NCBI GenBank assembly: GCA_902622655.1
Contig: CACNQY010000003.1
Span: forward strand, 1-61,286
DNA: 61,286 nt
Direction: 5' to 3'
DNA from: an uncultured Pelagibacteraceae bacterium
GTDB lineage: Bacteria > Pseudomonadota > Alphaproteobacteria > Pelagibacterales > Pelagibacteraceae
Both the position numbers and the translations under genes were made by a program. Each line of letters begins with the position of its first letter. Position 1 is the stretch's first letter. This document shows, piece after piece, positions 54,277 through 61,286 of the stretch. A model generated the notes under the pieces. The model ran no database searches and was not told the origin of the DNA. It worked only from the letters and a program-made list of their open reading frames with translations.

Positions 54277-55011
54277 TTAATTAAAGTTTTCATATCCTTT
54301 TTTTTCAAGTTCTATAGCTAGATCTGGACCTCCTGATTTAACAATTTTTCCATTCATCAAGACATGTACAAAATCAGGCTTTATATAATCAAGTAATCTT
54401 TGGTAATGAGTAATAATTAAAAAAGAATTTTTTTTATCTCTCAAAGTATTTACTCCATCTGCAACAATCTTTAAAGCATCAATATCTAAACCCGAGTCTG
54501 TTTCATCTAAAATTGATAATTTTGGAGCTAATAATGACATTTGTAAAATTTCATTTTTCTTTTTCTCTCCGCCAGAAAAACCTACATTTAACTGTCTATT
54601 TAATTTTTCTTCATCAAATTTTAATTCTTTAGATTTTTCTCTTACAAGTTTTAAAAATTCAATAGCATCGAGCTCCTTTTCTCCCCTTGCTTTTCTAATT
54701 GCGTTTAATGAGGTTTTTAAAAATATATTAGTATTCACTCCTGGAATTTCTAATGGATATTGAAAAGCTAAGAAAATACCTTTGTGTGCTCGTTCTTCTG
54801 TTTCAAGTTCAAATAAATCTTTTTCCTCAAATAGAACTTCTCCTGAAATTTCATATCCTTTTTTTCCTGATAAAATATTTGATAAAGTGCTTTTGCCAGA
54901 TCCATTTGGACCCATTATTGCATGCACCTCTCCAGGATTTATATTAAGAGAAAATCCTTTTAGAATTTGCTTATTATCAATTTTTGCATTTAGGTGATTT
55001 ATTTTTAACAT
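54277..55011 (-). CDS. sufC: SufC, Fe-S scaffold ATPase
   Basis: A 244-residue soluble ABC-type ATPase. Walker A GPNGSGKST is at 34-42, the signature is GFSGGEKKKNE and Walker B is LSILDETDSGLD. It drives conformational change of SufBD during cluster assembly. Its start shares a base with the sufB stop. Confidence 0.96.
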   Translation of the reverse strand: MLKINHLNAKIDNKQILKGFSLNINPGEVHAIMGPNGSGKSTLSNILSGKKGYEISGEVLFEEKDLFELETEERAHKGIFLAFQYPLEIPGVNTNIFLKTSLNAIRKARGEKELDAIEFLKLVREKSKELKFDEEKLNRQLNVGFSGGEKKKNEILQMSLLAPKLSILDETDSGLDIDALKIVADGVNTLRDKKNSFLIITHYQRLLDYIKPDFVHVLMNGKIVKSGGPDLAIELEKKGYENFN

Positions 55012-56453
55012 TAACCTACACTTCCTTCTAAACTAATACCCACTAGTTTTTGCGCTTCTACTGCAAATTCCATAGGTAATTGCTGCAAAACCTCTTTGCA
55101 GAAACCATTAACGATTAATCCAACCGCTTCCTCCGGATTTAACCCTCTTTGCTGACAATAATGTAATTGTTCCTCACTAATCTTAGATGTGGTTGCTTCA
55201 TGAGCAATATTCGATTCAGAGTTCTTATTTTTTATATAAGGCACAGTATGAGCTCCACATTTATTACCCATTAATAAAGAGTCACATTGAGTATAATTTG
55301 TTGAATTATCGGCTTTTGAGGAAATATCAACTAGACCTCTATAGGTCATATCAGAATTACCTGCTGAAATTCCTTTAGAGATAATTTTACTCTTAGTATT
55401 TTTTCCTAAATGTATCATTTTAGTACCTGTATCAGCTTTTTGATAGTTATTAGTTATAGCTATAGAATAAAATTCACCTACAGAATTATCTCCTTTAAGA
55501 ATGCAACTAGGATATTTCCAAGTTATCGCAGAACCTGTTTCAACTTGTGTCCAAGAAATTTTTGAATTTTTTCCCTTACACAAACCTCTTTTTGTTACAA
55601 AATTATAAATTCCACCTTTTCCGTCTTTATCTCCAGGGTACCAGTTTTGAACAGTTGAATATTTAATTTCAGCATCATCTAGTGCAATTAATTCAACATT
55701 TGCTGCATGCAATTGATTTTCGTCCCTCATTGGAGCGGTACAACCTTCCAAATAACTTACATAACTTCCTTTATCAGCTATAATCAAAGTTCGTTCAAAT
55801 TGTCCAGTATTTGATGCATTAATTCTAAAATATGTAGATAGTTCCATGGGACATCTAACACCTTCAGGAATATAAACAAAAGAACCATCCGTAAAAACAG
55901 CAGAATTTAATGTAGCAAAAAAATGATCACTCGTTGGAATTACAGATCCCAAATATTTTTTAACTAAATCTGGATGATTTTGAATTGCCTCCGATATTGG
56001 ACAAAAAATAATTCCATGTTTTGTTAATTCTTCTTTAAATGTTGTTGCAACAGAAACAGAGTCAAACACGGCATCAACTGCTATTCCATTTAATCTTGCC
56101 TGTTCTTGAAGTGGAATTCCAAGTTTTTTATATGTTTCAAGAAGCTTAGGATCTAACTCATCTAAGCTCTTCGGTTTGTCTTTGACGCTTTTAGGAGCTG
56201 AATAATAATAAAGATCTTGATAATCAATTTTTGGATATTTTGGTTTTTGCCAATTTGGCTCATTCAATACTTTAAATCTCTCAAAAGCTTTTAACCTAAA
56301 CTGAAGCATCCATTTAGGCTCTTTTTTAATTTTAGAAATAAATTTAATTATATTTTCGTTTAATCCTTTTGGCGCTTGAATATTTTCAATATCGGTTGAA
56401 AAACCGTATTTATAATCTTTTAAATTATCAATTTCTTTCTGCCTATTATCCAT
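55011..56453 (-). CDS. sufB: SufB, Fe-S scaffold core subunit
   Basis: A 480-residue member of the SufBD family at typical length. Conserved segments are [39 protein letters not shown] and [17 protein letters not shown]. SufB assembles the nascent cluster. It begins one base after iscR, making the whole iscR-suf set one operon on the - strand. Confidence 0.96.
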   Translation of the reverse strand: MDNRQKEIDNLKDYKYGFSTDIENIQAPKGLNENIIKFISKIKKEPKWMLQFRLKAFERFKVLNEPNWQKPKYPKIDYQDLYYYSAPKSVKDKPKSLDELDPKLLETYKKLGIPLQEQARLNGIAVDAVFDSVSVATTFKEELTKHGIIFCPISEAIQNHPDLVKKYLGSVIPTSDHFFATLNSAVFTDGSFVYIPEGVRCPMELSTYFRINASNTGQFERTLIIADKGSYVSYLEGCTAPMRDENQLHAANVELIALDDAEIKYSTVQNWYPGDKDGKGGIYNFVTKRGLCKGKNSKISWTQVETGSAITWKYPSCILKGDNSVGEFYSIAITNNYQKADTGTKMIHLGKNTKSKIISKGISAGNSDMTYRGLVDISSKADNSTNYTQCDSLLMGNKCGAHTVPYIKNKNSESNIAHEATTSKISEEQLHYCQQRGLNPEEAVGLIVNGFCKEVLQQLPMEFAVEAQKLVGISLEGSVG

Positions 56454-56454
56454 A

Positions 56455-56880
56455 TTAAACTCTACTATCTCTGTTATTTTTTACTAAATCTTGTAAACTT
56501 TTATTTTCAAAAAAAGTATTAATATGAACTTCTAGTTCATCCCATAAATCGTGTGTTATACACTTTGTAGCTTTACCATTACATCCTTTTTTAGAATCCT
56601 TTTTACATTGAACAGTTTTTACTTTTTCGTCAACTGCATGAAAAATGTTTGTTAGCTTAATATCATTTGGATCTTTATTAAGTATATAACCACCATTTAT
56701 TCCTCTAATACTCTTAACAATATTATTTTTTTTTAATTTTGAAAAAATTTGTTCTAAAAAATCTAGGGAGATGCTTTGTCTTAATGAAATGTCTCTAAGC
56801 GAAACAGGATTGATACTGTCGAATCTTGCCAAATCAACCAAAGCCATTACGGCATATCTACCTTTTGATGTTAATTTCAT
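56455..56880 (-). CDS. iscR: Rrf2-family iron-sulfur regulator IscR
   Basis: A 141-residue winged-helix regulator. The N-terminal [18 protein letters not shown] and the recognition region [14 protein letters not shown] are typical. Cysteines 92, 100 and 107 with His110 can hold a cluster, so DNA binding is likely sensitive to Fe-S status. It leads the suf operon and very probably represses it through the palindrome at 56914-56932. Confidence 0.92.
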   Translation of the reverse strand: MKLTSKGRYAVMALVDLARFDSINPVSLRDISLRQSISLDFLEQIFSKLKKNNIVKSIRGINGGYILNKDPNDIKLTNIFHAVDEKVKTVQCKKDSKKGCNGKATKCITHDLWDELEVHINTFFENKSLQDLVKNNRDSRV

Positions 56881-56913
56881 ATTTTACCCTTAAATAAGGC
56901 GTTTTTAACCATA

Positions 56914-56932
56914 CCTGACTAAAACGGTCAAG
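56914..56932. promoter_or_regulatory. Candidate IscR operator upstream of iscR-suf
   Basis: CCTGACTAAAACGGTCAAG is an imperfect palindrome whose reverse complement reads CTTGACCGTTTTAGTCAGG, matching the TTGAC / GTCAA half-site pattern of type-1 IscR and related Rrf2 operators. The TTGACC half could be the -35 of the iscR promoter 34-50 bases before the start codon. Autoregulation is inferred. Confidence 0.6.
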
Positions 56933-57017
56933 TTTAGATTGAAAAAAAAAATTAACATATTGTCGCTCACATATGATAAACCTACATTTTTTTTGAGAAT
57001 AATAATCAATATCGTTT

Positions 57018-57674
57018 ATGGATAATAAAATTTTAGAAATTTTCATTCCTGGACCAGCAGGCAGATTAGAAGCTAAATATTATAAAAGTAAAAAAAATAC
57101 CTCCCCTATTGCATTAGTGCTTCAGCCTCACCCTCAGTACGGTGGTACTATGAATAATAAAGTTGTAGTTGATACATTCTATACATTTATGGAAAACGAC
57201 TTTTCTGTATGTAGAGTAAATTTTAGAGGAGTAGGTAAAAGTGATGGTGAATTTGACAATGGTCAAGGTGAGCTTGCAGATGCTGCGGCTGCATTAGATT
57301 GGTTAGAAAGAGAAAATTTTGATAATTCTCAGTGCTGGGTATCAGGATTTTCTTTTGGATCGTTAATAGCAATGCAATTATTAATGAGAAGGCCAGAAAT
57401 AAATAGGTTCATAGCTATATCGCCTCAACCAAATGTTTATGATTTTACTTTTTTATCTCCTTGTCCAACTTCTGGAATGGTTATTTATGGAAAAAAAGAT
57501 GAATTAGTTCCTGAGGAACATATAGAAGAGTTAAAAAAAAGATTAAGCGCACAAAAAGGTATAAAAGTTGAATTTCACTCAGTAACTGAAGCTAATCATT
57601 TTTTTTCAAAAAATGATAATGCACTAGTAAAAAATTTAGACAAATACATAAAGAAAGAAACTGCTCTATATTAA
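57018..57674 (+). CDS. Alpha/beta hydrolase
   Basis: A 218-residue single-domain hydrolase. LQPHPQYGGTMNNKV near the start, the nucleophile elbow GFSFGS (Ser112), Asp in GKKDELVP and His in EANHFFS form a plausible catalytic triad. It resembles dienelactone-hydrolase-like proteins found widely in alphaproteobacteria; the substrate is unknown. Divergent from iscR (137-base gap) and its end overlaps anmK by four bases. Confidence 0.85.
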   Translation: MDNKILEIFIPGPAGRLEAKYYKSKKNTSPIALVLQPHPQYGGTMNNKVVVDTFYTFMENDFSVCRVNFRGVGKSDGEFDNGQGELADAAAALDWLERENFDNSQCWVSGFSFGSLIAMQLLMRRPEINRFIAISPQPNVYDFTFLSPCPTSGMVIYGKKDELVPEEHIEELKKRLSAQKGIKVEFHSVTEANHFFSKNDNALVKNLDKYIKKETALY

Positions 57675-58813
57675 AAATTTTCTATCAATCTTCCTCCTAT
57701 AGTAGCACGATTACATCCAGTTGTTGATGTAAATGAAATTGGCAAATTCAAATAGGATCTTATAGCTAAAAACGCAAATGCTTGTGATTCTATATAATCA
57801 CCTTTTATATTGTAATTATCTATAATTTCCAAAGTAATATTATGTTCGTTTGATAGATAATTTTTAATACAATCTATTAAATAAATATTTTTTCTACCAC
57901 CACCACAGAGTAAAAATTTAATACTATTTTTTTGACTAATATATTTTAATCCTTCAGCAATTAAATATGCTGTAAAATCTGTTACAGTAGCACAACCATC
58001 CTCTAAAGATAAACCTCTTGCAAAGGATACATCAAAATTTTTAATGTCTAATGACTTAGTGTAAGAATTTATTTTAAAATTATCTATTGTCTGATTTAGA
58101 ATTAATTGATCAACTTTTCCTGCTTTAGACAGTTCTCCATTTTTATCAAAATTTTTATTAGAATTATTTCTTACCCATTCATCAATTAAACAATTACCTG
58201 GACCTATATCAAAAGCAGATAAGTTACTTTGAAAGTTGTCTGAATTATTGGTAACTTTTGTAACATTAGCTATTCCACCAATATTTAAGAAACCTATTGG
58301 AAATTCAATATTATAGTTTTGATTGATTTTTTTTGATAAAATATGATGAAAAATTGGTGTTAAAGGTGCGCCTTGGCCATTATTTTGTATATCAGCTTGT
58401 CTAAAATCATATATGACTTTTTTTTTTATTATTTGAGATAATAACTTTCCATCTCCTAATTGATTAGAAATTTTTTCATCTGGATTGTGAAAAATTGTTT
58501 GACCATGAAAACCAATAAGATCAATTGGATTTCTAAATTTTTTTAAAGATTGATTAAGCGCATTTGCGTTAAAAAGAGTTAAATTTCGCTCTAATTCTCT
58601 TAATTTATCAGAATTTTGTAAAAGATCTTTCTTTGTTAAAACTAAATCTCTTAATCGAATTAACTGATCTTTAAGGTTTTTATCGTACTCATAATAATCA
58701 TCTAAAATGTTTGAAAACTCATTATATCCATCAGAACTTATAATAGATAAATCAACACCGTCCATAGATGTTCCGCTCATTAATCCAATTGAAGTATATA
58801 ATTTTTTTTTCAT
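57671..58813 (-). CDS. anmK: Anhydro-N-acetylmuramic acid kinase AnmK
   Basis: About 380 residues from the ATG at 58813 (MKKKLYTSIGLMSGTSMDG). A frame extending 31 codons upstream overlaps the start of tyrS and is rejected. Family segments are GLMSGTSMDGVDLS, GFHGQTIFHNP, NIGGIANVT and GPGNCLIDEW. It phosphorylates and opens anhydro-muramic acid from recycled peptidoglycan to MurNAc-6-phosphate. Divergent from tyrS, 45 bases apart. Confidence 0.92.
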   Translation of the reverse strand: MKKKLYTSIGLMSGTSMDGVDLSIISSDGYNEFSNILDDYYEYDKNLKDQLIRLRDLVLTKKDLLQNSDKLRELERNLTLFNANALNQSLKKFRNPIDLIGFHGQTIFHNPDEKISNQLGDGKLLSQIIKKKVIYDFRQADIQNNGQGAPLTPIFHHILSKKINQNYNIEFPIGFLNIGGIANVTKVTNNSDNFQSNLSAFDIGPGNCLIDEWVRNNSNKNFDKNGELSKAGKVDQLILNQTIDNFKINSYTKSLDIKNFDVSFARGLSLEDGCATVTDFTAYLIAEGLKYISQKNSIKFLLCGGGRKNIYLIDCIKNYLSNEHNITLEIIDNYNIKGDYIESQAFAFLAIRSYLNLPISFTSTTGCNRATIGGRLIENF

Positions 58814-58858
58814 TGATATGCTTTTTATAAAAAATTTGTATATTGTAACTATAAACTT

Positions 58859-60088
58859 ATGAATAAATTTTTGAAAGAATTTAAAGATAGAGGTTTTTTC
58901 TATCAATGTACAAGTGAAGATGAATTATCTAAACAATTAGATAAAGAAAAAATTAAAGGTTATATAGGTTTTGATTGCACAGCTGAAAGCTTGCATGTGG
59001 GTAGCTTGTTGCAAATAATGTGTTTGCGACTACTTCAGAAAAATGGACATCAACCAATAGTTTTACTTGGTGGAGGAACTACAAGAATTGGGGATCCGTC
59101 TGGAAAAGACAAAACTAGAAAAATGCTAAGTGAGGAAGAAATTGAAAAAAATATTAAAAATATAAAAAATATATTAAAAAAATTTTTAGATAATGATGAT
59201 CCAAATACAAAGCCTATATTTGTAAATAATTATACTTGGCTTAAAGATTTAAATTATATTTCGTTTTTAAGAGATATAGGTAAACATTTTACAATAAATA
59301 GAATGCTAACTTTTGATAGTGTAAAACTTAGATTAGATAGAGAACAGTCGCTGAGTTACATGGAGTTTAATTATATGATTTTACAAGCATATGATTTTCT
59401 TGAATTAAATAAGAAAGAAAATTGTGTTTTGCAAATCGGAGGTTCAGATCAATGGGGAAATATTGTTAATGGTGTTGAGCTTATAAAAAGATATTCTAAT
59501 AATCAAACCTACGGTTTAACAACACCTTTAATTACATTAGTAACTGGTGCTAAAATGGGAAAAACTGAAAGTGGAGCAATTTGGTTAGATGAGAAATATT
59601 TATCAGCTTATGATTATTGGCAGTTTTGGAGAAATGTTGATGATAGAGATGTAATTAAATTTTTAAAAATGTTCACTGAGATTGAAATTAAAGAAATAGA
59701 AAAAAATAAAGATAAAGATATAAATGAATTAAAAATACTGCTTGCAAATAAAACCACAGAAATGTTACATGGAAAAGAAACAGCTAAAAATTCTGAACAA
59801 GCAGCAAAAGAAGCTTTTTCAGGAAACGTTCTCGGTGCGAACTTGCCAAAAGTAAATATTAATTCTAAGAAAATTGAGGAAAATATTAATATAGTAGACC
59901 TTGTTTTGTTATCTAAATTAGAAAACTCAAAAACCGAAATCAGAAGACTTTTAAAAGGGAATGCTGTCAAAATAAATAACAATATTATTTCAGATGAAAA
60001 ATTTAAAATTAATAAAAATTTATTTAAAGATAATTATTTAAAACTTTCCCTAGGAAAAAAAAGGCATATTAAAATAGAATTAAATTAA
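58859..60088 (+). CDS. tyrS: Tyrosyl-tRNA synthetase
   Basis: A 409-residue class I aminoacyl-tRNA synthetase. HIGH-type motif HVGS is at 46-49, GGSDQWGN contacts tyrosine, and the KMSKS loop is KMGKT (about residue 232). A C-terminal S4 domain carries SKTEIRRLLKGNAVKINN. Length fits bacterial TyrS. Essential housekeeping gene; no T-box or other leader is visible in the 45-base gap with anmK. Confidence 0.96.
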   Translation: MNKFLKEFKDRGFFYQCTSEDELSKQLDKEKIKGYIGFDCTAESLHVGSLLQIMCLRLLQKNGHQPIVLLGGGTTRIGDPSGKDKTRKMLSEEEIEKNIKNIKNILKKFLDNDDPNTKPIFVNNYTWLKDLNYISFLRDIGKHFTINRMLTFDSVKLRLDREQSLSYMEFNYMILQAYDFLELNKKENCVLQIGGSDQWGNIVNGVELIKRYSNNQTYGLTTPLITLVTGAKMGKTESGAIWLDEKYLSAYDYWQFWRNVDDRDVIKFLKMFTEIEIKEIEKNKDKDINELKILLANKTTEMLHGKETAKNSEQAAKEAFSGNVLGANLPKVNINSKKIEENINIVDLVLLSKLENSKTEIRRLLKGNAVKINNNIISDEKFKINKNLFKDNYLKLSLGKKRHIKIELN

Positions 60089-61286
60089 CTATTTTTTAAT
60101 TTTTTCTAAAGTTCTTGTAATAAATCTGGGTGTTAAAGTTTTTATAGGATCTACAGTAGTTTCTAAATCTTTAGGGGGACCTTTAATTTTAAAGCTAACT
60201 CCAAAAACACCATCACCCACTTTCTTTCCAATCAATAAATCTCCAAGTAAAGGTATTGAGGCTATAGATCTGTTGATTGTTGTCGCTGGAACCAAAGTTC
60301 CTCTTAAACTAATCAATTTATCCTCCTCAATGTATCCTTCCAATAAAATAGAGATTGCTGGGCCAATTGCGTATAACTCTTTAATTTTCATAAGTTTTTT
60401 TTGATTGGTAAAATTCATCTCAAAATCTGTAAACCTTATCCCCTCTCCGGTAAGTAAATCTGCTATTCCCTGAAGAGATGCAAGAGCTAACAACTTGGCA
60501 AGAGCAGGGATTTCTTTAACTTTAAAATTATCAATTACTAATTTAGAAGTTGAAACTCCATCTTTTTTCAAAGAGTAAAAGTCTAAATATCCTTTAGTAT
60601 CATCTTTAAATCCTTTAATAAATTTATATCTATCTACTAGGGGTTTTGCCTTAGATGAGAAAAGTGTGGTAATTTTTTCACCTTGATCATTTGTTCTAAT
60701 TGTAAATTTTATTTTTTGTGAATTATTATAAAAGGCCAAAATATCCGCCTCTTCTACTTTATTATCAGTAATCTTAATCTTTCCACTTAAATCCTTAATA
60801 AAGTATATTTTATCTAAATAAACTTCTTCAAAATTTAAGTCTATACTTACGTTATTTTCAAAAAGATTATTTTCTTTTTTATCATTTGCATCTAGTAAAT
60901 TCGAAATTAAGGAATTTGCATTAAATGTAGTGCCATCAATTATATAATTCTGGCCTTCTACTTTTTTTACATTGTAATTATTTTTTTTATTTTCAGTATC
61001 TAAATAGTTAAAATTTGCCTGATCAATTTTTATTAGTTGATTAGAATTGTTCAGAAATAAATTCTTAATTTTAATATTATTATTTTCTTCATTAATAACG
61101 AAGCTATTGATATTCAAATTTTTATTATTTTTTAGTTCTCCGTTAATTTGAAGATACATTTTGCTATTATCTTTTTTTTCATAATTAATAGTATCGATTG
61201 TAAATTTTGTATTTTTAATGTCTAAATTGGTTTTAAAACTTATTTTGTTTTCTTTTTTCTGAATAAAATAATCAATTTCTTCAAAA
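60089..61286 (-). CDS. AsmA/YhdP-like envelope protein, 3' part (runs off the window)
   Basis: The frame is open from its stop at 60089 to the right edge, so this is only the C-terminal part (about 399 residues seen). An internal Met at 61157-61159 is not the true start. Long runs of short beta strands and the C-terminal LLALASLQGIADLLTGEGIR followed by SIPLLGDLLIGKKVGDGVFG match the AsmA-like C-terminal region of YhdP/DUF3971 proteins, which help carry phospholipid to the outer membrane. Convergent with tyrS, no gap. Confidence 0.8.
   Translation of the reverse strand, partial: FEEIDYFIQKKENKISFKTNLDIKNTKFTIDTINYEKKDNSKMYLQINGELKNNKNLNINSFVINEENNNIKIKNLFLNNSNQLIKIDQANFNYLDTENKKNNYNVKKVEGQNYIIDGTTFNANSLISNLLDANDKKENNLFENNVSIDLNFEEVYLDKIYFIKDLSGKIKITDNKVEEADILAFYNNSQKIKFTIRTNDQGEKITTLFSSKAKPLVDRYKFIKGFKDDTKGYLDFYSLKKDGVSTSKLVIDNFKVKEIPALAKLLALASLQGIADLLTGEGIRFTDFEMNFTNQKKLMKIKELYAIGPAISILLEGYIEEDKLISLRGTLVPATTINRSIASIPLLGDLLIGKKVGDGVFGVSFKIKGPPKDLETTVDPIKTLTPRFITRTLEKIKK

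Noticed and set aside
58814..58906. Upstream extension of the anmK frame
   Set aside because: It overlaps the start of tyrS and adds 31 residues before the conserved IGLMSGTSMDG start of AnmK.
1..61286. CRISPR arrays, tRNA or rRNA genes, insertion sequences, prophage genes
   Set aside because: No regular direct-repeat/spacer pattern, cloverleaf sequences, transposase or phage proteins were seen on either strand.

Overview
The window is a very AT-rich (about 70 % A+T by eye), gene-dense bacterial chromosome segment. Gaps are short, start/stop overlaps are frequent, and there are no rRNA or tRNA genes, insertion sequences, prophage genes or CRISPR arrays. Several traits together point to a SAR11-type marine alphaproteobacterium (Pelagibacterales): a TPP riboswitch directly in front of a sodium:solute symporter (ThiV-type), periplasmic binding-protein transporters, an HpsN-type sulfonate dehydrogenase, an iscR-suf operon, glutamine synthetase I, and general streamlining. 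This assignment is inferred from gene content, not from a marker-gene tree.

Layout. 1-794 is a non-coding stretch with four TGTGTTAG direct repeats. 795-13404 is mostly type IV pilus material: prepilin peptidase on the + strand, then a - strand operon pilT / GspH-type minor pilin / pilV / pilW / pilX / unknown secreted protein / pilY1. A GAF-SpoIIE phosphatase lies beside it. 13.5-22.6 kb is mixed: a tandem winged-helix regulator, a BASS transporter, a phosphotransacetylase / HpsN / rhodanese row that looks like sulfonate metabolism, a YadGH-type ABC exporter, a thioredoxin, riboswitch-controlled thiV, and a secreted pentapeptide-repeat pair.

22.7-41.3 kb is a large carbon-acquisition island. 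Its left half is a tripartite TctCBA importer operon with an SDR and a ROK kinase, divergent from pdxA-like and enolase-superfamily sugar-acid dehydratase genes. Its right half holds recognisable myo-inositol genes (iolD, iolE, iolG, a sugar ABC importer) plus an aldehyde dehydrogenase, an HpaI-type aldolase and a 2-hydroxyacid dehydrogenase. iolB, iolC, iolJ and iolA are absent from the window. The enzymes present could make a chemically complete non-phosphorylating, oxidative inositol route ending in pyruvate plus malonate semialdehyde. The inositol-side promoters share an AAGT-spacer-ACTT palindrome. An orphan pilin-like gene sits in this island.

41.4-47.6 kb is a molybdenum-cofactor operon (moaA, moaC, moaD, moaE) continuing into msrPQ and a DUF1244 gene, with moaB, a TauE-type exporter and a homocysteine methyltransferase next to it. 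47.6-50.5 kb carries an EamA transporter, a YbaK deacylase and glnA. 50.5-56.9 kb is a complete iscR-sufBCDSUTA iron-sulfur operon with a candidate IscR operator and a small downstream ORF. The right end holds an alpha/beta hydrolase, anmK, tyrS and the 3' part of an AsmA/YhdP-like gene that runs off the window.
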